NCBI GenBank assembly: GCA_017430535.1
Contig: JAFRMR010000009.1
Span: 62,001-126,000 of the forward strand
DNA: 64,000 nucleotides
Reading direction: 5' to 3'
Source of the DNA: Clostridia bacterium
GTDB taxonomy: Bacteria; Bacillota; Clostridia; Oscillospirales; Acutalibacteraceae
Part shown: piece after piece, positions 25,377 to 32,104 of the stretch
Position numbering within the stretch: position 1 is the first letter of the stretch
How the letters are laid out: every line of letters starts with the position of its first letter
Made by a program: the position numbers and the translations under genes
Notes under the pieces: model-generated
Database searches by the model: none
What the model saw: only the letters and a program-made list of their open reading frames with translations
What the model was told of the DNA's origin: nothing

Positions 25377-26900
25377 TTATTTAAGGTCTCCGCCTACGGA
25401 GCCGTCCCAGGTATCAACGGATTTGGCTTTCATTTCGGCCTCGTCAAACCACTTGGTGGTAACGGCCTTGGTTTCGGTATAGAACCTGAAGCCGTCCTTG
25501 CCCAGGCAGTGGAGATCGCCGAAGAAGCTCTGCTTGTGGCCGGTGAAGGGGAACACGCCCACGGGAACGGGGATGCCTACATTCACGCCTACCATGCCGC
25601 CGTCGGTCCTCTTGGCAAATTCTCTGCCGTAGTAGCCGCTCTGGGTGAATATTACGGAGCCGTTTGCGAAGGGATTGCGGTTCATAAGGGCAAGGCCCTC
25701 TTCAAAATCCTTAACCCTCTTGATGCAGAGAACGGGGCCGAAAATCTCCCTTGTGCCCACCGTCATTTCCTCGGTAACATTATCAAGAATAGTGGGGCCG
25801 ATGTAGAAGCCCTTCTCATAGCCGGGCACTACGGTATCGCGGCCGTCAAGCACCATGGTGGCGCCTTCCTCAAGGCCTTTGTTTATCCAATTGATTACGC
25901 TCTGCTTATGCTCTGCCGAAACAACGGGGCCGAGCTGGCTGTCCTTCTCATAAGCGGGGCCTATCTTAAGCTCTTTTGCGAATTTTACGATATACTCTAC
26001 AAGTTTATCTGCTATGCTCTCCTGAGCTACGATTACGGGCAGGGCCATGCACCTTTCGCCTGCGCAGCCGAAGGAGGAATTGATAATGCCTCTGGCGCTT
26101 CTTTCAAGGGCGGCATCCTCAAGCACAAGGCCGTGGTTCTTTGCCTCGCACAGGCACTGAACGCGCTTGCCGTTGCCGGCTGCGGTGGCGTAAATGTGCT
26201 TGCCAACGGAGGTGGAACCAACGAAGGTAACGCCCTTAACATCGGGATGCTCAAGGAAAATCTCTGCCTCATGCCTTGAGCAGGTAACTATATTGATAAC
26301 GCCGTCGGGTATGCCTGCCTCTGCCCAGAGCTCTGCAATACGCATGCAGGTCATGGGGGTCATGGAAGCGGCTTTGATAACGATGGTGTTGCCGCATACT
26401 ATACACATAGGGGTCATCCACCCCATGGGGATCATACCGGGGAAATTGAAGGGAGCTATGCCGGCGAAAACGCCCACGGGCTCTCTGTAAAGGGTGGTAT
26501 CGTAACCCGAGGAGGTGTCGCGGATGCTCTCACCCATAAGCAGTGAGGGGGCTGAAAGGGCCAGCTCAACGGGCTCCTTAACCTTGAGGATATCGCCCTT
26601 GGCCTCTGCCCATACTTTGCCTTCTTCTCTGGCGCAGAGCTCGGTAAGCTCATCCATGTGCTCCACAAGGAGCTCACGGAATTTATAGACTATCTGAATA
26701 CGCTTCATAACGGGAGTGTCGCTCCAGGCGGGGAAGGCCTTTTTGGCGCACTGCACGGCGTACTCAACCTCTTCTTTGGTGCAGCAGGGGGTCTTTGCGA
26801 TTACTTCGCCGGTGCTGGGGTTGTAAACATCCATATACTTCTCAGTTTTGGATTCAATCCACTGACCGCCGGCAAGGAATTTAAGCTTTTTAACGTCCAT
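25377..26900 (-). CDS. mmsA: CoA-acylating methylmalonate-semialdehyde dehydrogenase
   Basis: A 507-residue aldehyde dehydrogenase of the MmsA/IolA group, which converts malonate- or methylmalonate-semialdehyde to acetyl- or propionyl-CoA with NAD. FLAGGQWIES and VYNPSTGEVIAKTP open the protein. NFPGMIPMGWMTPM, FVGSTSVGKHIY and CAGERCMA (catalytic Cys near residue 280) are diagnostic. EIFGPVLCIKR follows later. The ATG at 26900 is preferred over a TTG three codons earlier because GAGG lies at a suitable distance. It is monocistronic, with a consensus promoter that carries a perfect palindrome. Valine or inositol breakdown would be the usual pathway, but no other gene of either is here. Confidence 0.93.
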   Translation of the reverse strand: MDVKKLKFLAGGQWIESKTEKYMDVYNPSTGEVIAKTPCCTKEEVEYAVQCAKKAFPAWSDTPVMKRIQIVYKFRELLVEHMDELTELCAREEGKVWAEAKGDILKVKEPVELALSAPSLLMGESIRDTSSGYDTTLYREPVGVFAGIAPFNFPGMIPMGWMTPMCIVCGNTIVIKAASMTPMTCMRIAELWAEAGIPDGVINIVTCSRHEAEIFLEHPDVKGVTFVGSTSVGKHIYATAAGNGKRVQCLCEAKNHGLVLEDAALERSARGIINSSFGCAGERCMALPVIVAQESIADKLVEYIVKFAKELKIGPAYEKDSQLGPVVSAEHKQSVINWINKGLEEGATMVLDGRDTVVPGYEKGFYIGPTILDNVTEEMTVGTREIFGPVLCIKRVKDFEEGLALMNRNPFANGSVIFTQSGYYGREFAKRTDGGMVGVNVGIPVPVGVFPFTGHKQSFFGDLHCLGKDGFRFYTETKAVTTKWFDEAEMKAKSVDTWDGSVGGDLK

Positions 26901-26996
26901 GGGAAACAACCTCTTTTACTTGGTAAAATTGCCCCGGACCGGGGCGCCGCAACAGGTGAAAGGCCCACAGCGCAATCATCCATTATCGGCATTATT

Positions 26997-27031
26997 AGTG
27001 ATATTATAATATCACTTTTTTTATTTGTCAA
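26997..27031 (-). promoter_or_regulatory. Consensus promoter with a 20-base palindromic operator
   Basis: TTGACA (27026-27031) and TATAAT (27003-27008) are both perfect and separated by 17 bases. AGTGATATTATAATATCACT at 26997-27016 is a perfect palindrome centred on the -10 box, so a dimeric repressor bound there would block RNA polymerase. Half-site-like GTGA words also occur upstream around 27035-27065. Confidence 0.85.
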
Positions 27032-27225
27032 TAAAAATCATCACTTTTTCACTATTTTTTCACGTGACAATGTGAAGAAAAAGGTGAAAACCGGAGGAAA
27101 AGGAAGAAGGAAAAAGGGAGAAGTAACAAGTCAGGGTCGCTTCGTTCCGATTATGTAATGCTCACGCATAGCCTTGTGGCGGGCGGATGATATCCGTTTT
27201 GCAGCAGGCTTTTTAAAACAAAAAG

Positions 27226-27524
27226 CCTTCCCCTTGAGGGGAAGGTGGATTGCCGAAGGCAAGACGGATGAGGTGGGCACGGCAAATAGTGTGAAGAGGT
27301 GTTTATATATCCACCTCATCAGTCACGGTTTAAATCCTTTTGCCGTGACAGCTTCCCCTCAAGGGGAAGCCGATTTCGGTTCGTGATTATACTGCACCTC
27401 ATCAGTCACGGTTTAAATCCTTTTGCCGTGACAGCTTTTCCTCGCCGGAGACAGCTAACCCCTGTCATTGCAAGCAATGACACCCCCTTGAAAAGGGGGA
27501 TTACCTCAAGGGGAAGCCGATTTG
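27226..27524. repeat. Cluster of palindromic, MITE-like repeats
   Basis: The stretch holds CCTTCCCCTTGAGGGGAAGG (27226-27245) and GCTTCCCCTCAAGGGGAAGC (27351-27370), and between them GATGAGGTGG and CCACCTCATC face each other, giving a larger imperfect palindrome. A 45-base unit beginning CACCTCATCAGTCACGG is repeated exactly at 27312-27356 and 27395-27439. Further small palindromes follow: TGTCATTGCAAGCAATGACA and CCCCCTT/AAAGGGGG. A third copy of the CTCAAGGGGAAGCCGATTT end (27505-27523) overlaps the DUF559 gene. I see no gene between 27032 and 27505. Confidence 0.8.
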
Positions 27525-27877
27525 CTGTGCTCTTTCAAATTGCGCAGAATATCCTCGCAAACGCCGTCAAAATTGCTGTTTACATCATAGTTTGAATATC
27601 TCAGCACTTTCATTCCCAAATCAAAAAAGTAAGAATCTCTGATTTTGTCGGATTCTTTTCCCTCTTTTTCATAATGCTGGGTGCCGTCAATTTCAATAAT
27701 CAGTTTTGCGCTTGCGCAATAGAAATCCGCTATATAGTTTCCGATTACTTTCTGGCGATTGAAATTAACAGGCAGCTCCTTCAGAAAATCATACCAAAGG
27801 CGGCGCTCCTCTTTTGTCATATCCCGGCGCAGCTTCTGAGCAAACGGTTTAAGTTTTGGATTGTTTGTCCGGTTCAT
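27506..27877 (-). CDS. DUF559 endonuclease-like protein
   Basis: A 123-residue protein of the DUF559 family, which has a PD-(D/E)XK-like nuclease fold related to very-short-patch repair enzymes. NPKLKPFAQKLRRDMTKEER is the family opening, followed by RRLWYDFL, then IADFYCASAKLIIEIDG with the acidic active-site residues, and GMKVLRYSN. The function in vivo is unknown. The last residues and the stop codon lie in a copy of the palindromic repeat that fills the region downstream, which links gene and repeat. The ribosome binding site is weak. It lies 11 bases after the repressor gene and may be read with it. Confidence 0.88.
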   Translation of the reverse strand: MNRTNNPKLKPFAQKLRRDMTKEERRLWYDFLKELPVNFNRQKVIGNYIADFYCASAKLIIEIDGTQHYEKEGKESDKIRDSYFFDLGMKVLRYSNYDVNSNFDGVCEDILRNLKEHSKSASP

Positions 27878-27888
27878 TCTTAGGCCTT

Positions 27889-28485
27889 TTATCTGACCTC
27901 TCGGCGGATTTCTACAGCTTTACCGAATATAGTTACCGGCAGGCGGGCAACCTGCTCCTTAGTATAAAAAATCGAATCATATTCCGGGTTTTCCGCTATG
28001 AGCATAAGGCCGTTTTTCTGGTATTTCAGCCGCTTGAGGGTGGCCCTTTCCCGCCCCTCTATGGCAACCACAACATCGTTGTTTTCCGCCTCGTTCTGCA
28101 CCCGCACCACAACTATATCCTCATCGTGAAACAGGGGGTACATACTGTCCCCTTTTACCCTGAGGCCGCAGTATTCGCCCCGCATGGCAAGGTCCGGGGA
28201 TATTGCCACAAACTCGCAGATATCCTCCTCCTCAATAAAGGTCATTTCACCTGCCTGCACAAGGCCTTTTACGGGTATCATAACCGGGTCGTCCGGGGTG
28301 TCAAGCCCCATAAGGGCGCCGATGGAGGTGTGAAAAATCTGGGTAAGCACCATAAGGGTTTCCATATCCGGGTTGGTGCGGCCCTGCTCCCACTGGCTCA
28401 CCGCCGTCTGATGCACTCCGCAAAGCTGGGCAAGCTCCAGCTGGGAAAGGCGGGCGTTTTTTCTCATTTCTTTGATTCTGTTCAT
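27889..28485 (-). CDS. S24 (LexA/CI-type) self-cleaving repressor
   Basis: A 198-residue repressor. An XRE helix-turn-helix (about residues 5-60, with LSQLELAQLCGVHQTAVSQW) is joined to an S24 peptidase domain. The cleavage site VQAG is near residue 75, GDSMYP near 113 carries the nucleophile Ser, and the Lys of ATLKRLKY is near 150. This is the layout of repressors that cleave themselves when RecA is active, so SOS-type release of repression is a fair prediction. The start at 28485 follows GGGAGGAT. It is divergent from the lysis cassette and is flanked by inverted repeats at both promoters. Confidence 0.93.
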   Translation of the reverse strand: MNRIKEMRKNARLSQLELAQLCGVHQTAVSQWEQGRTNPDMETLMVLTQIFHTSIGALMGLDTPDDPVMIPVKGLVQAGEMTFIEEEDICEFVAISPDLAMRGEYCGLRVKGDSMYPLFHDEDIVVVRVQNEAENNDVVVAIEGRERATLKRLKYQKNGLMLIAENPEYDSIFYTKEQVARLPVTIFGKAVEIRREVR

Positions 28486-28516
28486 ACTTATCCTCCCGGT
28501 TTTCAAGAGTATTTAC

Positions 28517-28551
28517 GCCTCTATTATGAGGCATTCTATTGAAAATGTCAA
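28517..28551 (-). promoter_or_regulatory. Repressor promoter with overlapping operator
   Basis: TTGACA (28546-28551), 17-base spacer and CATAAT (28523-28528) on the minus strand. The inverted repeat GCCTC-TATTAT-GAGGC (28517-28532) covers the -10 box, as expected for autoregulation. Confidence 0.78.
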
Positions 28552-28579
28552 GAATTTTCGGCAAAAATTAAGAAATCTA

Positions 28580-28608
28580 TTGACAAAACCGATTTTTCGG
28601 TCTAAACT
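28580..28608 (+). promoter_or_regulatory. Cassette promoter with inverted repeat in the spacer
   Basis: TTGACA (28580-28585), 17-base spacer and TAAACT (28603-28608). ACCGA-TTTT-TCGGT (28588-28601) fills the spacer. Its sequence differs from the repeat at the repressor promoter, so a second regulator is possible. Confidence 0.78.
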
Positions 28609-28652
28609 TAATAGTGAAGCTCGTTGATATTGTGAGGAAGGAGGCTGATATT

Positions 28653-29291
28653 ATGAATATACCTATTGATTTTGATGAAGCGGAGCTTTCTCTGCCGGGA
28701 GAAAAAGAGGTAAGGAATGCGGTAAAAATCTGCTGCGGAAGGTGCTGCACCGCCTGCGAAACACCTGTGGAATACGCCCTGAGAAAAAGCCAGCTGGACC
28801 TTGCAGACCTGCTGAATATCGCTGTGGAACGGGAGCTTTCCGAAAAGGAGAGGGAGGCGGTAAATGAGGTTTACTACAAGGGGGTAAGCCCCGGGGATTT
28901 TGCCGCAGAAAGGGGCATTTCGCCCTCGGCGGTTTACTGCCTGCTCACAAGCGCAAAGCAGCGGCTGAAAAACGCCCTTTACTATGTGATGCTTTACCTT
29001 GACGGCTATGAGGGCAAAGAGAAGGAAGGCAGGGTTTACGAATCCCTTGCGGTAAACAGGGCAAGGGGTGCCCGGGCGCCGGAAATAGGGCAGCGGCTGA
29101 GGAACTGCCGCCTTAGCGCAGGGGTTTCGCTGCAGAAGGCGGCGACGGTTTCCGGGCTTGAAAAAGGGGCGGTTTACCGCTTTGAGCAGGGGGATTCCCA
29201 GCCGGTTTTCAATAAGCTTTACGCCCTTTGCGCCGCTTACGGAATAAAGCCGGAAAAACTATTTGCGGAGGATGAAAATGAACAGTCTTGA
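28653..29291 (+). CDS. Double helix-turn-helix regulator (sigma-region-4-like plus XRE)
   Basis: A 212-residue putative regulator. The N-terminal part has five Cys within a short stretch (CCGRCCTAC), possibly a metal or redox site. Residues about 70-115 resemble sigma-70 region 4 or an ArpU-type phage regulator (LSEKEREAVNEVYYKG, then a helix-turn-helix). Residues about 148-208 form an XRE helix-turn-helix. ArpU-like proteins control late or lysis genes in Gram-positive phages. The start at 28653 follows AAGGAGG. It is the first gene of the plus-strand cassette and its end overlaps the next gene by 14 bases. The exact mode of action is not readable. Confidence 0.72.
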   Translation: MNIPIDFDEAELSLPGEKEVRNAVKICCGRCCTACETPVEYALRKSQLDLADLLNIAVERELSEKEREAVNEVYYKGVSPGDFAAERGISPSAVYCLLTSAKQRLKNALYYVMLYLDGYEGKEKEGRVYESLAVNRARGARAPEIGQRLRNCRLSAGVSLQKAATVSGLEKGAVYRFEQGDSQPVFNKLYALCAAYGIKPEKLFAEDENEQS

Positions 29292-29511
29292 GATGCTGGG
29301 TGAAGAATACGAAAAGGCGGCGGAAACCGTAAGGGAAAGAATCCGCATAAGAAACCTGAAGCTTAAAAGTTTATGGCGATGCTCCCCCGAGGCGGCGGCC
29401 CTGAGGAGCGAGATAAGCGCCCTTTACAGGGAGAGAGCGGAGGCCCTGGAAATTGCCGCCCACCTTAAAAACTACTACGGAAGAGGACAGAAAAATGAAA
29501 TACTGCATTGA
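29278..29511 (+). CDS. Small coiled-coil protein in the lysis cassette
   Basis: A 77-residue protein of unknown function. It is almost wholly helical and charged, with heptad-like Leu/Ala/Ile spacing (SLEMLGEEYEKAAETVRERI and later EISALYRERAEALEIAAH). The start at 29278 lies six bases after GGAGG, inside the end of the upstream gene. Its stop overlaps the next gene, so it is tightly co-translated. It could be an assembly or regulatory factor of phage origin. Confidence 0.68.
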   Translation: MNSLEMLGEEYEKAAETVRERIRIRNLKLKSLWRCSPEAAALRSEISALYRERAEALEIAAHLKNYYGRGQKNEILH

Positions 29512-30238
29512 AGGCACTCTTGGGGAAAACCGGGAGCTGACCTTTGAGGATAAACGGGTTTACTGCGGCGAGCACAACTGCGCCGATCTGAAAATACCCG
29601 TTGCATACTGGGAAAACGACAATATTGATTATTATGAGCTCTGCCTTGAGCCCTCACCCTTTGACAAACGAATACGCATAACGGGCATAGACGGCCCGCT
29701 CTGCTCCCCCGCCCGCCTTGAGGGCGGGTTTATTTACTGCCCGCTGACGGCAAAAATGACAAGGGGCGGACGGCTGAAGGTGCAGGTTACCGCCTGCAAA
29801 ACGCAGGGAAACACGGAAACAAGAGAAAAAAGCGGAGTGGGTGTGCTGGAGTTTGAACCCTCGGTGCCGGCGGACGGCGCCCCGGCAGGGGAAGAGGAAA
29901 CCATAGCCTGCCTGCCCGCCCTGCTCAGGCGGCTTGAGGAGCTTGAAAACCCGGATTACGGCTACATTGCCGCCTGCGCCTGCGCCCATCTTATTTACAG
30001 GGACGGCGAAACCACTCCTCTGCACTTCCCGGCGGATAACACGGAGCTGCAGGCGGTGCTTTCAGAAGCTCTGGCGGATTATGAGCCCGGCAGTGGGGTG
30101 AGGCACATTGTTGTTTCGCCGGAAAGAGGAGGCCACGGCCTTATATTCATTGCAGGGGAAACGGGAGAATCGGCAGGCATAACCGCCCTGAGGGGACGGG
30201 AAATTGCAGAATACATAATTGAGGAGGCAGCTGTTTGA
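29495..30238 (+). CDS. Phage baseplate/tail-tip-like protein, tentative
   Basis: A 247-residue protein that I cannot place with certainty. The first ~120 residues look like a compact beta-sandwich with the strand pattern of BppU-like baseplate N-terminal domains (ELTFEDKRVYCGEHNCADL, then LTAKMTRGGRLKVQVTAC). The rest is a low-complexity linker, a helix (LPALLRRLEELENP) and a second beta-rich part. Proteins like this lie directly before the amidase and holin in many Clostridia prophages, as here. The start at 29495 follows GAGGAC. It overlaps the genes on both sides. Confidence 0.55.
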   Translation: MKYCIEGTLGENRELTFEDKRVYCGEHNCADLKIPVAYWENDNIDYYELCLEPSPFDKRIRITGIDGPLCSPARLEGGFIYCPLTAKMTRGGRLKVQVTACKTQGNTETREKSGVGVLEFEPSVPADGAPAGEEETIACLPALLRRLEELENPDYGYIAACACAHLIYRDGETTPLHFPADNTELQAVLSEALADYEPGSGVRHIVVSPERGGHGLIFIAGETGESAGITALRGREIAEYIIEEAAV

Positions 30239-30807
30239 AAAAGAAAAAGAGCATTGTTATTTCGGTGGGCCACGGCAGAAACGCCGCAGGCAGGTACGAC
30301 CCCGGCGCCGTAAGCAAAGACGGAAAATATGAGGAGCATAAAATTGCAAGGGAGATTGCGAAATACGCCGCAGACTACCTGGGGTGCGAGCTGATAAACT
30401 ATGACGGAAAAATGAGCCTTGCGCAGCGGATTGCAAAGGTGAACGCCCTGAACCCGGATTTTACGGCGGAAATACACCTGAACGCAGGGGGAGGCACGGG
30501 CACCGAGACCTTCTATTACCACGGCTCCCCTACGGGCAAAAGGGCGGCGGATGAAATATGCAGGCAGATATCCGAGGCCTTCGGCGTGCGAAACAGAGGG
30601 GCAAAGGTGCGCCTCAACTCCCGGGGCAGTGATTACTTCGGCTTTATAAGGCAGACAAAGCCCTGCGCCGTGCTGATTGAAACCCTGTTTATTGACTGCC
30701 CCGCGGACCTTGAAAAAATCAGAACACGAAACGGGATGAAAAAGTGCGGGCAGGCCATAGGCAGAGCCCTTGAAAAGGCCGTTGTGAATTACAATAAGGA
30801 GAAATGA
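30235..30807 (+). CDS. N-acetylmuramoyl-L-alanine amidase (Amidase_3)
   Basis: A 190-residue zinc amidase that cuts the bond between muramic acid and the stem peptide. The zinc ligands are visible: His in SVGHGRN (about residue 13), Glu in KYEEHK (about 33) and His in EIHLNAGG (about 80). The catalytic Glu is in LIETLF near residue 147. There is no signal peptide, as in phage endolysins that leave through a holin, and no cell-wall binding domain. The start is TTG at 30235, seven bases after GAGGAGG and overlapping the upstream stop codon. The holin gene follows with a four-base overlap. Confidence 0.93.
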   Translation: MKKKKSIVISVGHGRNAAGRYDPGAVSKDGKYEEHKIAREIAKYAADYLGCELINYDGKMSLAQRIAKVNALNPDFTAEIHLNAGGGTGTETFYYHGSPTGKRAADEICRQISEAFGVRNRGAKVRLNSRGSDYFGFIRQTKPCAVLIETLFIDCPADLEKIRTRNGMKKCGQAIGRALEKAVVNYNKEK

Positions 30808-31067
30808 AAATGGAAAAGCTTAAAAACATAAACCCCGGCGCGGTGATACGCCTTGGGCTGCTGGCGGCTTCGTTTGTAAATATGGCGCTGAACCTCGGGG
30901 GCCACAGCCCACTGAGCGGGGGCAGCACCCTTTCCCACATTGCGGCGGTTGCGGCAGCATGCCTTGCGGCCCTTGTTTCTTACTGGAAGAATAATTCCTT
31001 TACGGAAGCGGCAAAGCAGGGCGACGAGCTGATGAGGGCGCTGAAGGAGCAGGCAAGGAAAAAATAA
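30804..31067 (+). CDS. Phage holin, SPP1-type
   Basis: An 87-residue holin. NINPGAVIRLGLLAASFVNMA forms the first membrane helix, a GHSPLS turn follows, then the second helix, and WKNNSFTEAAKQGDELM closes it, all typical of SPP1-family holins in Firmicutes phages. It would open the membrane for the amidase encoded just upstream. The ATG at 30804 overlaps the amidase stop codon; a second ATG six bases later is better spaced from AAGGAG and could be the true start. It is the last clear gene of the cassette. Confidence 0.9.
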   Translation: MKMEKLKNINPGAVIRLGLLAASFVNMALNLGGHSPLSGGSTLSHIAAVAAACLAALVSYWKNNSFTEAAKQGDELMRALKEQARKK

Positions 31068-31103
31068 AAAGTTTTTCGGAAAAATCAGAAAAGATGCAAC
31101 AAA

Positions 31104-31171
31104 ATCCGCCTTAACGGACACATATTTGCAAAGAGCAAAAATGAAATTCCGAATACTTACGAAAGGCGGAT
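31104..31171 (+). promoter_or_regulatory. Inverted repeat that can hide the start of the 24-codon ORF
   Basis: ATCCGCCTT (31104-31112) and AAGGCGGAT (31163-31171) are perfect complements 50 bases apart. The second arm contains the likely ribosome binding site of the ORF at 31178, so pairing would block its translation. Confidence 0.55.
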
Positions 31172-31177
31172 ACCGTT

Positions 31178-31252
31178 ATGGCAGTTATTCTTTGCGGAAT
31201 CACCACTGTATTTGTGGGCTGGGTGCTCTACAACGAGCTGCCCAGAAATTGA
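31178..31252 (+). CDS. Possible 24-residue membrane peptide
   Basis: An ATG eight bases after AAGGCGG opens 24 codons ending in TGA. The product has one hydrophobic stretch (ILCGITTVFVGWVLY) and a short polar end (NELPRN), the form of small membrane peptides and type I toxins. It is too short to be certain. The sequestered ribosome binding site supports translation control. It lies between the holin and rpsO. Confidence 0.4.
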   Translation: MAVILCGITTVFVGWVLYNELPRN

Positions 31253-31278
31253 ATTGAAGAAATAAATAAAATTTTCTC

Positions 31279-31307
31279 TTTACAAAAAGAAAATACTGTG
31301 TTATAAT
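31279..31307 (+). promoter_or_regulatory. Sigma-A promoter for rpsO
   Basis: TTTACA (31279-31284), 17-base spacer, TATAAT (31302-31307). The transcript would have a leader of about 100 bases. Confidence 0.85.
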
Positions 31308-31313
31308 CCCTTT

Positions 31314-31412
31314 CGCATGTGCCCGGTACACGGTCTGCGGAGTAAACCTCAAAGAGGTATTCACCTGCCGCTTACTGAGTTCCGAGGCAAATAAACAAAT
31401 GAGGTGAAAATT
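31314..31412 (+). promoter_or_regulatory. rpsO leader, candidate S15 autoregulatory RNA
   Basis: The leader is rich in short complementary blocks, for example ACCTC/GAGGT and CGG/CCG. S15 controls its own mRNA in several bacteria, including Geobacillus. I infer the same here from position only. Confidence 0.4.
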
Positions 31413-31676
31413 ATGACACAGGCAGAAAAACAGGCAATTATGGCTGAGTACGCTACCCACGAGGGCGATACCGGTTCCCCCGAGGTTCAGGTTGCTGTTC
31501 TTACCAAGAGAATCAACGACCTCAATGCTCACCTTGCCACCCACAAGAAAGACCATCACAGCCGCAGAGGCCTTCTTATGATGGTAGGCCGCAGAAGAAA
31601 TCTTCTTGCTTACCTTCAGAAGGTTGATATTGAGCGTTACCGCGCTCTTATTGCCAAGCTCGGTCTCCGTAAATAA
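31413..31676 (+). CDS. rpsO: 30S ribosomal protein S15
   Basis: Ribosomal protein S15, 87 residues, which binds the central domain of 16S rRNA early in small subunit assembly. The family signatures are complete: [18 protein letters not shown], then [19 protein letters not shown] and LLAYLQ. The ATG at 31413 follows GAGGTGAAAATT; a GTG three codons earlier lies inside the ribosome binding region and is unlikely. It is followed by a terminator and then pnp, the usual order in many bacteria. Confidence 0.98.
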   Translation: MTQAEKQAIMAEYATHEGDTGSPEVQVAVLTKRINDLNAHLATHKKDHHSRRGLLMMVGRRRNLLAYLQKVDIERYRALIAKLGLRK

Positions 31677-31686
31677 GCACACATAC

Positions 31687-31729
31687 GGCAGGCAGGATTT
31701 TTTCCTGTCTGCTGTTGGCTTTTTTATTT
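31687..31729 (+). terminator. Terminator after rpsO
   Basis: An 11-base stem (31687-31697 with 31703-31713, two G-U pairs) with a loop of five T is followed by a tract rich in T (GGCTTTTTTATTT). Confidence 0.85.
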
Positions 31730-31778
31730 GGCCGAGTCGGAAATGCTCCAAAGGGCTCAAAGCGGAGCATTTTCGCGC
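31727..31778 (+). repeat. 52-base hairpin repeat, copy 1
   Basis: First of two copies in the rpsO-pnp gap. AAATGCTCC pairs with GGAGCATTT around a loop with GGGCTCAAAGC. Copy 2 differs at seven positions, and the stem is preserved in both. Confidence 0.75.
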
Positions 31779-31925
31779 CTTTCGGAGGTTTCACTCTTGC
31801 CTGGCAGCCAAGCCAGGCGGCGAGCTCAACACACCGAAATCCATCAAAACTGCTCTCACTTTGAGTATGCAAAGTATTTCAACGATTTAACTTCTGAAAA
31901 CCATTTTGAGCAATTCCGAATCGGC

Positions 31926-31977
31926 TTTGGCCGAATCAGAAACGCTCCAAACGGCTCAAAGCGGAGTGTTTCCGCGC
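31926..31977 (+). repeat. 52-base hairpin repeat, copy 2
   Basis: Second copy, 199 bases after the first. AAACGCTCC pairs with GGAGTGTTT. Compared with copy 1, a T-A pair has become C-G and a G-C pair has become G-U, so the stem is kept while the sequence changes. No gene is seen in 31779-31925. Confidence 0.75.
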
Positions 31978-31993
31978 ATTATTCCGTAAATTC

Positions 31994-32076
31994 CGGGAGG
32001 TAAACCGGGTTTTTTAGCGGTAAATCGAGGGCAAAGGAATTTGCTTTGGATTTATTGCTAAAGACCGTGCCTCCCG
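31994..32076 (+). promoter_or_regulatory. Long hairpin leader upstream of pnp
   Basis: CGGGAGG (31994-32000) pairs with CCTCCCG (32070-32076). Inside it TTAGCGGTAAATC (32014-32026) pairs with GATTTATTGCTAA (32049-32061) with two G-U pairs. The E. coli pnp leader folds into a long hairpin that RNase III cuts for autoregulation; this one may play the same part. Confidence 0.6.
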
Positions 32077-32104
32077 AGAAAATATATTAAAGAGAGGTAC
32101 CCCT

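Noticed and set aside
25377..26900. The CoA-acylating dehydrogenase as part of the branched-chain system
   Set aside because: It could belong to valine breakdown, but it has its own promoter and operator, no T-box, and no neighbouring catabolic genes.
27312..27439. Two exact 45-base direct repeats as a possible CRISPR start
   Set aside because: There are only two copies, 83 bases apart, each with internal palindromes and part of a larger repeat cluster. No cas genes are near.
27889..31067. A complete prophage
   Set aside because: No integrase, terminase, portal, capsid, tail-tube or replication genes are present, and core genes lie on both sides. Only a regulatory and lysis unit is supported.
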